From: Paenibacillus plantarum
GTDB lineage: Bacteria; Bacillota; Bacilli; Paenibacillales; NBRC-103111
DNA: 64,000 nt
Assembly: GCF_013141695.1 (NCBI RefSeq)
Contig: NZ_WHNY01000004.1
Span: 248,001-312,000 of the forward strand
Direction: 5' to 3'
The position numbers and the translations under genes are program-made. The notes below the pieces were generated by a model that saw nothing but the letters and a program-made list of their open reading frames with translations, was not told the DNA's origin and ran no database searches. This document shows, piece by piece, positions 53,912 to 63,560 of the stretch (positions within the stretch are counted from its first letter, which is position 1; each line of letters begins with the position of its first letter).

Positions 53912-55507
53912 TTATTTAAAATTGTTCTTGTTCTTCTGATACCAATCCTGGACCTGTTTATCTACGTTATCTCCGCCAAGGCGCTTCCATTCTTTGCGGA
54001 GGTCGTTCAGTCCATCCTGGGCTGTTATGGACTTCCCACCGGTAACCACTTTCGTTTCAATCTGAACAGCGATCGGTGAGAACGTAGAGATCAACTGGGT
54101 TAGTTCAGGAATATCTGGGCTGTATGGTATATCCCTCCGGTATGTATTCTTCATCGTCAATTCGAGCGATTTCGCCTTTAACTTGGCATAGTTCTGAGAT
54201 ATCTCATCTTTGGCCGCCATGTCTACGATTAATTTGGGTGTCATCATCGAATCGATCATGAGCGCGTATTCGCCGGCATAACTGACTTCCTTGATAAATT
54301 TGTCCTGATTGATGGTCTGCCGAGCGCCATCAACCGTTTTATAATGCACGTTCTCCTCCCCATACTTGAGAGGTACCCATCCATCCTTCAGCATCCAGTC
54401 TATAAATTGGATGGCCGATTTGATTTGATCTTCCTTCATTTTGCTGTTAAATACGGTAAATACGCTTGGTGGCGCTTCCTGATATAAGCCGTCCTTGCCA
54501 TACTTGGTACTGATCGATTCAAGCGGAGTCAACTTCGCATCTGGCACATTTTTCAGCAAATCGCGATAGGCGTTATCCATACTCCCCGCACCCCATTGCC
54601 CCAAATATATGCCTGCTTTACCGGTCGTCAACAACTGGCTTGATCGCTGAAAATTAGTGTCTGTAATATATTCCTTGTCGATAAGCCCTTCGTCAAAGAG
54701 CTGCTTCTGGAACGCAAGCGAATCCGCATAACGGTCAAGGAGCCTACCGTATTCCAGCTTGCCGCCTTCCACATACCACTGATTTTCCTGGGTAAAAAAT
54801 AAAGCGCGTAAAATACCGACACCGCTACTGCTTAATGAAATCGGTACGGTGTCCGCTTTGCCGTTGCCATCCGGGTCACCGTCTCTAAATTTGCGAGCGA
54901 CATCGAGAAATTCCTCTGCCGTAGTCGGAGTCTTCAGACCTAGCTTATCTAGCCAGTCCTGGCGAATCCACATGCCGTGATTTGCGACCGTATCTCGAGC
55001 GAACGAAACCGCATACGTTTGACCATTGACGTTCAGATAAGGCTTAAGCTCCGGATGTTTCTCCAAATATGCTTTATACGTCGTGCTGTACTTGTTGATA
55101 TAATCGCCGATCGGCTGTATAACGCCTTGATTGGCCAACTGGCTGATATAATTCCGGTCGTATTCCCAGATCAAATCAGGTGCTTCACCGGACGCGATTA
55201 GAGCGTTTAATTTGGGCTGCGCCTGGCTCCGGGTAATAGGAACCCATTTAACATTCACAGGTGAGTTCTCATTGATCCACTTTGTCCACCGGTTGCTTTC
55301 ATAGGTGCCTTCCTCCGTCGGCACTGTACCGCGATCGAACATGGATACGCTGATTTCCTTCTTGGGACCTAGACCGGGTGCGGTGGTGGAACCGGGTGAA
55401 CTGCTAGGTTGCACCGAAGTAGTCTGGTTGGAGCTGCATGCGACAAGTAATGTCAAAGACATGGTTACAGCGAGAACTGCATTTCCTGCGTATTTCAACT
55501 TGCTCAT
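53912..55507 (-). CDS. CUT1 solute-binding lipoprotein (LplA type), locus D
   Basis: A 531-residue lipoprotein with signal peptide and lipobox LLVAC (lipidated C24), a Ser/Pro linker, then LplA-type features: PDLIWEYDRNYISQLANQG, RDGDPDGNGKADTVPIS and a C-terminal lysine-rich helix. AAAGGGGA lies just before the ATG. It follows the two permease genes and precedes the 1692-residue hydrolase gene, whose products it probably binds. Confidence 0.93.
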   Translation of the reverse strand: MSKLKYAGNAVLAVTMSLTLLVACSSNQTTSVQPSSSPGSTTAPGLGPKKEISVSMFDRGTVPTEEGTYESNRWTKWINENSPVNVKWVPITRSQAQPKLNALIASGEAPDLIWEYDRNYISQLANQGVIQPIGDYINKYSTTYKAYLEKHPELKPYLNVNGQTYAVSFARDTVANHGMWIRQDWLDKLGLKTPTTAEEFLDVARKFRDGDPDGNGKADTVPISLSSSGVGILRALFFTQENQWYVEGGKLEYGRLLDRYADSLAFQKQLFDEGLIDKEYITDTNFQRSSQLLTTGKAGIYLGQWGAGSMDNAYRDLLKNVPDAKLTPLESISTKYGKDGLYQEAPPSVFTVFNSKMKEDQIKSAIQFIDWMLKDGWVPLKYGEENVHYKTVDGARQTINQDKFIKEVSYAGEYALMIDSMMTPKLIVDMAAKDEISQNYAKLKAKSLELTMKNTYRRDIPYSPDIPELTQLISTFSPIAVQIETKVVTGGKSITAQDGLNDLRKEWKRLGGDNVDKQVQDWYQKNKNNFK

Positions 55508-55564
55508 TCTTTTATCCCCTTTATCTGTATGATATTCATATCTAGCGTCAGTTCGCTCGGGACA

Positions 55565-56455
55565 TCAACCTTTGACCGATCCGATCAAGACGCCTTTGAC
55601 AAAATATTTCTGGAGGAATGGATATACGCAAAGAATCGGCATCACGGCAATGACGACAGCAGCCGCTTTAATCGCTTCCGGCGTAAGTAGAATGCGTTCC
55701 GCCGCATCGTTTCCTCCAATATTGTTTAATAAATTCTCATCCACCTTGTTGACCATCTGATACAGCTTCACCATGACGGTCAGTTTGGCCGACTTTGTGA
55801 TATAGAGCATCACATTAAAGTAACTGTTCCACCAACTAACGGCGTAAAACAAGGATAATGCAGCCAAAATCGGCTTGCAGAGCGGGATAAAGATCTGCAT
55901 TAATATTCGCAAATCGCCGGCACCATCCATCGCCGCAGACTCCTCAATTTCCTCCGGCAGCCCTTCCATGAATGTTTTCATCACAAACATGTTGTAAGTG
56001 CTGATCAATCCAGGCAGCCAAACAGCCCAATACGAGTTCATTAACCCCAACGTTTTGATGAGGATAAAGTTGGGAATGATGCCCGCGACAAACAACATCG
56101 TAACCGTGATCATCATCAGCAGCGCATTTCGACCGAGAAGTCTCCGTCTCGAGAGCGGATAGGCTGCCAGAATCGTCATGACCATATTAAGCACCGTTCC
56201 AACAATCGTGACGACAACCGTGTTGCGCATGGCCACGAATAACTGGCCATCGTCAAACAAACGTTCATAAGCAACTACATTGAACTCGATTGGCCATAAG
56301 AAAACTTCGCCGGAATTAATCGCCCTGCTGCTGCTGAAGGATGCCACAATTTCGTACCAGAACGGGAATAGGGTTAGTAACGAGATACAACCGAGAAGTA
56401 TGTAAATACTTATTCTTGCCATTCCATTTAGAATCTCTTTGTTTGTCCTATTCAT
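55565..56455 (-). CDS. CUT1 carbohydrate ABC permease, YtcP type, locus D
   Basis: A 296-residue permease with coupling loop EESAAMDGAGDLRILMQIFI and the end PFLQKYFVKGVLIGSVKG. It begins 3 bases after the upstream permease stop; a GGGGG ribosome binding site about 12 bases upstream overlaps that gene's end. It forms the importer with the LplB-type partner. Confidence 0.92.
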   Translation of the reverse strand: MNRTNKEILNGMARISIYILLGCISLLTLFPFWYEIVASFSSSRAINSGEVFLWPIEFNVVAYERLFDDGQLFVAMRNTVVVTIVGTVLNMVMTILAAYPLSRRRLLGRNALLMMITVTMLFVAGIIPNFILIKTLGLMNSYWAVWLPGLISTYNMFVMKTFMEGLPEEIEESAAMDGAGDLRILMQIFIPLCKPILAALSLFYAVSWWNSYFNVMLYITKSAKLTVMVKLYQMVNKVDENLLNNIGGNDAAERILLTPEAIKAAAVVIAVMPILCVYPFLQKYFVKGVLIGSVKG

Positions 56456-56458
56456 GGG

Positions 56459-57433
56459 TTACCATAACCCCCGTTCCCCGGATACTCGAATCATCCGGTT
56501 AACGCCAACGATCAGGATCAGGCCAATAGCCGATTGGAACAGGCCGATCGCCGTTGTATAGCTGTAACTCATATTCTGCAAACCTACCCTATACACATAG
56601 GTGCTAATGACATCTGCAACATCAAGTACGGAGTTATTTTGCAGAACGAGCGTTTGTTCCAACCCCACATCCATCATTTGTCCCATTCTAAGAATAAGCA
56701 GAATGGCAATCGTACTCCGAATGCCCGGTAATGTAATGTGCCAAATTTGTCGCAGCTTGTTGGCACCGTCCATCTTCGCTGCATCATAGAGCTGCGGATC
56801 GATCGAGGCCATTGCTGCCATATACAGAATCGTCCCCCACCCTGCTTCCCTCCAAGTGCTCGATAACGTATACACAATCGGCCACCAAAAAGAATCTGCC
56901 ATGAAGTAAACGGATTCCCCTACGGTTAATTTCTTGATGACCATATTCACAATCCCCGTGCTCGGTGAGAACACGGCAACCACAATTCCGCCCAAAACTG
57001 CCCATGACATGAAGTGGGGGACGTACAACATATTTTGCACAATGCTCTTATACCATTTCCGCCTTACTTCATTAAGCAGAAGAGCAAGGACAATCGGGAC
57101 AGGGAATCCAAGAACGAGACTGTACAAGTTAAGTACGAGTGTGTTTCTTAATATCCTCCAAAAGTCCGGGCTAGCGAAAATCATTTGGAAATGCTTGAAT
57201 CCAACCCACTGGCTTCCGAATATGCCGTCCGCAAACCGATAATTCTTAAAAGCAATGATCTCACCAAGCATCGGAGCGTATTTGAACAGGACATAAAAGC
57301 TGATTACGGGCAGGAGCATCATATATAAATACTTATCCCGCATCAGCCTTCTCCATACCGACTGCCTGAACCTTCCGATTCCAACCGTTTGTGTCCCGGT
57401 CCGTAATTCTGTTGCCGGGAGCCTACCCTTCAT
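56459..57433 (-). CDS. CUT1 carbohydrate ABC permease, LplB type, locus D
   Basis: A 324-residue permease with MLYVPHFMSWAVLGG, coupling loop DAAKMDGANKLRQIWHITLP and DVADVISTYVYRVGL. GAGAGGGTG lies upstream of the ATG. It is the first transporter gene after the membrane-anchored AraC regulator, with a 180-base gap that should hold the promoter; I see no clear one. Confidence 0.93.
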   Translation of the reverse strand: MKGRLPATELRTGTQTVGIGRFRQSVWRRLMRDKYLYMMLLPVISFYVLFKYAPMLGEIIAFKNYRFADGIFGSQWVGFKHFQMIFASPDFWRILRNTLVLNLYSLVLGFPVPIVLALLLNEVRRKWYKSIVQNMLYVPHFMSWAVLGGIVVAVFSPSTGIVNMVIKKLTVGESVYFMADSFWWPIVYTLSSTWREAGWGTILYMAAMASIDPQLYDAAKMDGANKLRQIWHITLPGIRSTIAILLILRMGQMMDVGLEQTLVLQNNSVLDVADVISTYVYRVGLQNMSYSYTTAIGLFQSAIGLILIVGVNRMIRVSGERGLW

Positions 57434-57613
57434 ATCGATTCACCCTCTCGTAAGTCTTTTTGTCAAACCTTTCGTTCGGTTACAATTTGATTGTAGGAGA
57501 GGTGACAAGAGAAGGAAATAGACGTGTTATGAGGTATGTTCCTTTTTATGTATATTGCCTGGTTACATTTCTTTAGGGTGGTACCTTTATCTTGGGTTTT
57601 TGCTCCTTGAAGC

Positions 57614-59938
57614 TTACTCCGACGCAGAATTTGCTTCACATCCGAGAACCCACTCCCGATATTCAGTGGGCGTCATGCCCGTATATTTTTTGAAAGCCCG
57701 AAGGTAGCTGCGTGTATTTGTATACCCAACCCATTCTGCGATATCGTTAATCTTGCGATTCTTAACAACAAGCAGCTCCTTGGAAGCATTGATCCGGATC
57801 TCAATCAAATAATCAATGAAGTTTTTCTCCATATATTCTTTGAACAGCTTGCTTACATATGTCGGATTTAACTGAAACTTTTCGGATAGCAACTCGAGAG
57901 AAAATTCACTCTCACGATAATGATCTCGAATGTAAGGCAACAACCTGTCAATTGTCTTATTGCTTCCCCGTTGACTGCGTTTCCCCTCAATTTTCCCGGC
58001 TAATCCTTCAAGTACAGTTTTGACGATCTGCTGCGTATCCTGCCAATTGTCGCATTGATGTATCCGTTGGTGTAGATTACCCATCTCTTCAAGTGATTCC
58101 TCCGTATTTATGCCGACCGAAGCAACGACCTGCAATGATTTCATAATCAAATCGTAGGAAAGCTGCCTTATCAAATCGGGAGATAAGCTTCCGTTTACCG
58201 CTTCTCGAAACAATTCCGTTATATATTCCTTTAATTTCTCGTTTTCTGTCTGCTTTAATGCTTCTACGATTCGATCCGTCATCTTTATCATGCGGTAATA
58301 GTCCTGATTATCATGCCCCAGCAAATCCTCAATAGAAATGACTGAATGACTCCCGATGACCATTTTGTATTGCAGGGCTTTATGCGACTCGTCGTACGAT
58401 ATGGGGATATCCTTCATATCCTGATAGCATCTTCCTACACCAATGGTCACCTGAAGCCCGAATTGCCTCTTCATGACATCCAAAACCAACTCGAGGACGG
58501 CTAATGCACGCAAATGGTTTTGTTCCATATCTCCTTCTGCAAAGCTAAAAACAATGGCAGCGAAACCCGCTCCTAAATCAACAGCAACCCCCGAATTTTC
58601 CATATTCATCAACTCTTCCGCAACGTTGCATAACGCATACGTATACAAGGTTTCATCCTTCGGGCTGACGCCGCCCTCCTTACCGATCTCGGCTGTACAC
58701 ACGACAAACCGTTCAGAATACAAGTGTATTCCAGTAAATTCCAAGTGTTGGCGCACGGATGCATACTCCGTTCTATAGCCAGACAGCATATCCAAGATGA
58801 TTCTCCATTTCAATACTGGCTTGGAATCCCGGACCTGCTTTTCTAGTTGTTCACGGTCTACAAACATTTGATCGAATACCGTTTCTAGGTAACCAAGCCC
58901 AACAGCACTTCTCATCGGCTCATCTTCAGGATGGACTGGCTTGAACGCTCCTGACATTTTCCCGGCTAATCGATCCAAGGGTTTAAAGGTCCGACGGTTT
59001 ACGTAAAAAAGAACACTTAGAGCTAAAAGAACCATACCGATGGCAAATGCAATCATTAGACTCCGTGTAGACTTCAAAGGCTGATATACGTTAGATTTGG
59101 GAATAACGCTGACAATTCGCCACCCCGTATAAGTAGAGGCCGTATAAAATATCGATTGCTCAATTCCCTCCATTTTCACTGTGAAATGTCCGCTTCCGTT
59201 ATGGCTCAAGATCTGTTGAATATAAGGAATGTGTGCCAAGTTCTTATATAATTGCGTTGCGTCGTCATGAGTCACTATGTTTGCTTGATCATCAATAATG
59301 AAGGTATGTCCGCCCTGGTCTTCTTCATACACATCCTTGATCATCCGATAAAGAACATCTTCACTGATATTGATGGCAACAAGTCCCTTTCGATATTCAG
59401 GGCTGCTGATCGATGGATAGGAACGAATTAGCGTGACAACATCCTGTTCTTTTTCGCCATCCCATACTTTATGCGTAGTCAGCCATTTTGAATGCCCTTT
59501 CATCTTGATATAAGTAGCCAACCAGCTGTCTTTCGAGTCACTTCTCTTCATATATGTTTTATCAGTCAGCATATCGCCACTTACCTCTGAATAAAGGAAT
59601 ATTGAAGCAAACAGTTCATTCGTGTGCACAATCGTCTTCAGTTTGTTTGATAATCCAAAAAAATTCGCATATTTCTGAGCTGCATCATCATAACTGTCAT
59701 ACATAAAATATACATACTCTAACTCCTGCGACATATTGAGCAAATCTTTCTCCGTTTGACGAAACACGATCTCGATTTTATCATCAATTTGCTTCAACAG
59801 AGCAACATGAGTATTCTTCAGATCCTGCTCCAATCGTCCTACGGTACCTGTATAAGACAGCCAAAAAGACAAAAAAATGATCGTTATGAAAACCAAACTG
59901 TAAACAAACATGACCTTTCCTGAAATGCTGAATCTCAT
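57614..59938 (-). CDS. Membrane-anchored AraC-type regulator (Cache-TM-AraC), locus D
   Basis: A 774-residue sensor-regulator with the same plan as the protein at 21285-23612: helix near 8-30, extracellular Cache-like region, second helix near 302-322, HAMP-like linker, middle cytoplasmic region and a C-terminal AraC/XylS domain (FSLELLSEKFQLNPTYVSKL ... FKKYTGMTPTEYREW). There is no kinase or receiver domain. GAGAGGGG lies before the ATG. The permease operon of locus D follows on the same strand and is its probable target. Confidence 0.92.
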   Translation of the reverse strand: MRFSISGKVMFVYSLVFITIIFLSFWLSYTGTVGRLEQDLKNTHVALLKQIDDKIEIVFRQTEKDLLNMSQELEYVYFMYDSYDDAAQKYANFFGLSNKLKTIVHTNELFASIFLYSEVSGDMLTDKTYMKRSDSKDSWLATYIKMKGHSKWLTTHKVWDGEKEQDVVTLIRSYPSISSPEYRKGLVAINISEDVLYRMIKDVYEEDQGGHTFIIDDQANIVTHDDATQLYKNLAHIPYIQQILSHNGSGHFTVKMEGIEQSIFYTASTYTGWRIVSVIPKSNVYQPLKSTRSLMIAFAIGMVLLALSVLFYVNRRTFKPLDRLAGKMSGAFKPVHPEDEPMRSAVGLGYLETVFDQMFVDREQLEKQVRDSKPVLKWRIILDMLSGYRTEYASVRQHLEFTGIHLYSERFVVCTAEIGKEGGVSPKDETLYTYALCNVAEELMNMENSGVAVDLGAGFAAIVFSFAEGDMEQNHLRALAVLELVLDVMKRQFGLQVTIGVGRCYQDMKDIPISYDESHKALQYKMVIGSHSVISIEDLLGHDNQDYYRMIKMTDRIVEALKQTENEKLKEYITELFREAVNGSLSPDLIRQLSYDLIMKSLQVVASVGINTEESLEEMGNLHQRIHQCDNWQDTQQIVKTVLEGLAGKIEGKRSQRGSNKTIDRLLPYIRDHYRESEFSLELLSEKFQLNPTYVSKLFKEYMEKNFIDYLIEIRINASKELLVVKNRKINDIAEWVGYTNTRSYLRAFKKYTGMTPTEYREWVLGCEANSASE

Positions 59939-59983
59939 AGACTACCCCTCTCTATTACAATCACTCGCTTTATATCGCTAGTC

Positions 59984-61603
59984 TTATTGACGGAATTCAG
60001 TAGGAGTCATCCCGATCTTCTTCTTGAAAAGCCGACTAAAATATTTTTCGTCTTGGTACCCCACTTGATTGGCGATCTCATAGGTTTTGAGATTAGAGCC
60101 GAGCAGCAGTTCCTTAGCTTTATCCATCCGAACCTGGGTTACATAGTCAGTTAAATTTATGCCTTCTACCTGTTTAAACAAAAAGCTTAGATAGACAGGC
60201 GACACAAAAACTTCTTTGGCAATGGTATCCAAAGAAAGGTTACTTGCATACTTGGTTTCTAGCATAGTTTTAGCAGCTTCCACAACGTTATTCCTGCCGG
60301 ATTTTCGCAAATCAACGGTTAACTGGAGCAAATAACGAAGAAACGTTTTGCAAATTTGACTAAGTTCCTGCAAGGTAGCAGCGGCTACAACGTATTGAAT
60401 TTGCTCAGCAGTCAATAGATGATCCAATTGCAACTTGGGATGCAATTCGGAAATAACGCTGGCGCCATATATCATGGCTTGCAGACTTTCCGTTTTCGTT
60501 AATGGAATTGTAATCTCCTTCTCTTGCAGTTCATTGAAAAATGAGTGCATCCAATCCTCTAATTCCTGAAGATTACCTATCTTAAGTGCCATTCGCAGCC
60601 GTTCATAAGCAGTTGATATTTCTTCAGTTGTAGACGCTTCAGTTATTAAAGACTCCCGTCCATCGTTCTTTCTCTTGCTCTTTGACATTTCCCAGTCTAA
60701 GTCATCAATAAAAATGACTTCGTTTGGTCCAGTGTAATATTTATATTCCAAGGCCATTTGAGCCTGTTCATAGGCCATCTTCCCTTCGAGAACCAATTGT
60801 TCATTATGGGCTGAGATCCCGACGGTAACAAAGTATTTTAAGGTTTGCTTAATATTTATCACCAAATGCTGCAGGTCACGGCGAAGTTCCTCCATAGCAA
60901 ATGACATATTAATAATCATCACAAACTGTCCCGATTTCTTCAGAAACATGCATTTATTTTCCCATCGTTGCAACGTTTCCTCAGCAATATTCTGGATAGC
61001 GAAATTCATCAGTTGCTGATCTTCATAATTATAATTTCTGAGGGTTTCGGGGTCCTGTTCAATTTGCAGCAAGACCATCCGGAAAGGCTGCAAGGTCAAC
61101 GGAACCTTCAGGTAGGCAGTTTTCTCCATAAACAACTTCTTGTTAAGTCGAGCTCCTTCCAGTAAGCTTCTTAAAAACCTGTCACGGATTAGAGGCATAT
61201 TTTCCTGTAGTTGGTGGTTGCGTCGGTTTTCTTCCTCCCATTCTTTTTTTATTTTAATGAGCACTTCTAACATCATATCCGTGTCCGGCGGCTTAAGAAG
61301 GTAATCCGAAGCTCCAAGCTGAAGTGCTTGTCTGACATAGTCAAATTCATCGTGGCCGCTGAGAATGATGGATTTCATTGACCATTTCCGATTGCGAATT
61401 TCTGTAAGCAATTCCACGCCCCCCATGATTGGCATTTGACAATCCACTATAATCAAATGGGGCATTATGCATGCCATTTGCTCCAAAGCATTCCTCCCAT
61501 TTTCAGCCGGCGGAAGCCATTCAAAGCCGTATTCCCCCCATGGAATTAACATGCTCAATCCTTTTATAACAATCGCTTCATCATCAATGACCATGACTTT
61601 CAT
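59984..61603 (-). CDS. AraC-type response regulator (YesN-like), locus E
   Basis: A 539-residue regulator with receiver domain (D7/D8, phospho-acceptor D54 in IVDCQMP), a middle region and a C-terminal AraC/XylS domain (NLSLDTIAKEVFVSPVYLSF ... FKKKIGMTPTEFRQ). ATG at 61603 is chosen for GGGGG 7 bases upstream. It overlaps the kinase gene by 20 bases. It probably controls the divergent binding-protein gene at 63561. Confidence 0.93.
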   Translation of the reverse strand: MKVMVIDDEAIVIKGLSMLIPWGEYGFEWLPPAENGRNALEQMACIMPHLIIVDCQMPIMGGVELLTEIRNRKWSMKSIILSGHDEFDYVRQALQLGASDYLLKPPDTDMMLEVLIKIKKEWEEENRRNHQLQENMPLIRDRFLRSLLEGARLNKKLFMEKTAYLKVPLTLQPFRMVLLQIEQDPETLRNYNYEDQQLMNFAIQNIAEETLQRWENKCMFLKKSGQFVMIINMSFAMEELRRDLQHLVINIKQTLKYFVTVGISAHNEQLVLEGKMAYEQAQMALEYKYYTGPNEVIFIDDLDWEMSKSKRKNDGRESLITEASTTEEISTAYERLRMALKIGNLQELEDWMHSFFNELQEKEITIPLTKTESLQAMIYGASVISELHPKLQLDHLLTAEQIQYVVAAATLQELSQICKTFLRYLLQLTVDLRKSGRNNVVEAAKTMLETKYASNLSLDTIAKEVFVSPVYLSFLFKQVEGINLTDYVTQVRMDKAKELLLGSNLKTYEIANQVGYQDEKYFSRLFKKKIGMTPTEFRQ

Positions 61604-63383
61604 ATAGTTTCCCCCATTGTGTTTCATTTTCGATGATTGGAATTCTTACAATCACAGTGGTGCCGATCTCAGGAATACTGTTGATTTGCAGGGCATATTC
61701 AGGACCAAACATCATCTGCAACCGTTCGTTCACATTTCGCAAGCCATAACCGCCTTTACTTCGTACTGGTATGTATAACAGTTGTTCCACCTGATCCGGA
61801 TTCATTCCATTACCATTGTCTTGAACGATCCAAACAACATCCCTTTCTTGAACATAAGAACCAATTAATAGTACTCCTTGGCGATCTGTAGGCGGTTCGA
61901 ACGCATGTAGGATGGCATTTTCCACAATAGGTTGGAGAAGAAGCTTCAACGTAATAAAATGGCCAATGGTGGAATCGATATGATAAATGGGAGTGAATCG
62001 ACTAGGAAAACGTGCATGTTGAATATTGATATAGGCTTTGATTTGATTCATTTCATTTTCTAATTTGTAGTAATCTTCACCCTTATTCAGCGAAAGCCGG
62101 AACAATTCGCTCAACGATTGAACGACTTTAGCCGTTTGGTTATCTCCGTTGATTTTTGAACTAAAGAAAATGTAATCCAACGTATTGTACAGGAAATGTG
62201 GCTCAATCTGTGCTTGAAGTGTTTTCAATTCAATCATTTTCTGATTCGTTTGACTGATATAAACTTTCTGAATTAGTTCATTCAATTGGGCGACCATTTC
62301 ATTATACTTTTGCGTGAGCAGCCCGATTTCATCTTTCGACTCCACAGGGACCTTTTGATTAAAGTCCCCTCGTTTAAAATTGTTCATAGACCGAAGCAAT
62401 TTCTTAATAGGCAGTGTAATGCCTTTAGAAAGCAATATAGACATCACAATCGCAACTAGCAGGAGTGAGAACGACAATATGATCGTGCTGCTGAGCACAA
62501 TGCTATATTGCTTTTGGATGTCGTCCATCGGAGTAAGGCTCACAATATGCCATCGATATAGCTCAATAGACGTGTTCGCAGCTAAATATTTTTTATTTCC
62601 TATTTCATAGATCCAGGTTTGATTGGGCTGAAGCAGATTTTTAATTCCGTTCACATTGTCCTTAAAATGCTTGCTCATTTCTTTATCATCCAACTTACTT
62701 GCAACGAGTCGATAATTGTCGTCGAAGAGAAGCAGATTGGTCGTCCGACTGATCTGCACATCTTGGATGGCATCTCTTATGGCATCTCTATTAATTCCAA
62801 GAAAAAACATCCCCAACTTTTTGTCTGCATCATACAAACTTAGAATACGTCGACCTAACACGATGTCATTGTAATTATGCGCGTAAATAAACAAAGGCGA
62901 TCCCGAATAATCCAAATGAGATTGACCGTTACGCGCAGCCGTAGCCATATATAATGGGGACTCTTTAAATTCTTCATAGGGTACCACCTGCCTGAAAAAC
63001 TCCGAGAAATCCTTAAACATAAAATCATTTTCTCCATACAAAACAATAAATGATATATACTTTTTAGCTTGTTTTAAATTAGATAAATAATTGAAAATTG
63101 TCTTTTGTGGATCTCCAATATACGAAGGAGCAGTTTGGCTTAGCATCGATTGAATGGTTTCGTTCCCCACAATAAAGGAAGAAAGGTCGGTGGCATCATC
63201 CAGCATATGCTTAATATTGTCGGCAATAAGCCGGATGATTTGCACTTGATTCTGCATCGTCTGTTTCTCCAAAAAACGGGTTGCTATGTAGTATGAAAAG
63301 CTGCCAAGGCCAATGACGGGAATAAGCACGAGCAAAATGAAGGAAACAAGCATTTTGGTTTGCAATGTTTTGAATTGAAGCAT
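61584..63383 (-). CDS. Sensor histidine kinase (YesM-like), locus E
   Basis: A 599-residue membrane kinase: helix near 10-32, an extracellular Cache-like region, second helix near 296-318, HAMP domain, phospho-acceptor H396 in QIEPHFLYNTL, and an HATPase domain (ENAILHAF, DNGNGMNPDQ, GYGLRNVNERL). GGAG lies 8 bases before the ATG. It is divergent from the binding-protein gene at 63561, the usual arrangement for a sensor next to the lipoprotein whose ligand it reports. Confidence 0.93.
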   Translation of the reverse strand: MLQFKTLQTKMLVSFILLVLIPVIGLGSFSYYIATRFLEKQTMQNQVQIIRLIADNIKHMLDDATDLSSFIVGNETIQSMLSQTAPSYIGDPQKTIFNYLSNLKQAKKYISFIVLYGENDFMFKDFSEFFRQVVPYEEFKESPLYMATAARNGQSHLDYSGSPLFIYAHNYNDIVLGRRILSLYDADKKLGMFFLGINRDAIRDAIQDVQISRTTNLLLFDDNYRLVASKLDDKEMSKHFKDNVNGIKNLLQPNQTWIYEIGNKKYLAANTSIELYRWHIVSLTPMDDIQKQYSIVLSSTIILSFSLLLVAIVMSILLSKGITLPIKKLLRSMNNFKRGDFNQKVPVESKDEIGLLTQKYNEMVAQLNELIQKVYISQTNQKMIELKTLQAQIEPHFLYNTLDYIFFSSKINGDNQTAKVVQSLSELFRLSLNKGEDYYKLENEMNQIKAYINIQHARFPSRFTPIYHIDSTIGHFITLKLLLQPIVENAILHAFEPPTDRQGVLLIGSYVQERDVVWIVQDNGNGMNPDQVEQLLYIPVRSKGGYGLRNVNERLQMMFGPEYALQINSIPEIGTTVIVRIPIIENETQWGKLYESHGH

Positions 63384-63497
63384 CCTGTTTTCTCCTCACT
63401 TATGTTAATTACTAGCATTATAAAGCTTTGCAAACGTCTAAGGTATAGCCTTTCCCCACTTGCTTGAATAAGTCCACTAATCCTTAAAATCGTCACA

Positions 63498-63526
63498 TTG
63501 TAATAAAATTCGAGAACATTTACGAT
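63498..63526 (+). promoter_or_regulatory. Possible promoter of the locus E binding-protein gene
   Basis: TTGTAA (63498-63503) and TACGAT (63521-63526) are 17 bases apart, and each matches 4 of 6 consensus bases. The pair lies 35 bases before the start codon, in the region divergent from the kinase gene. Confidence 0.45.
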
Positions 63527-63560
63527 AAATTTGTATCCAAATCATCAAGGAGGGGTAAAC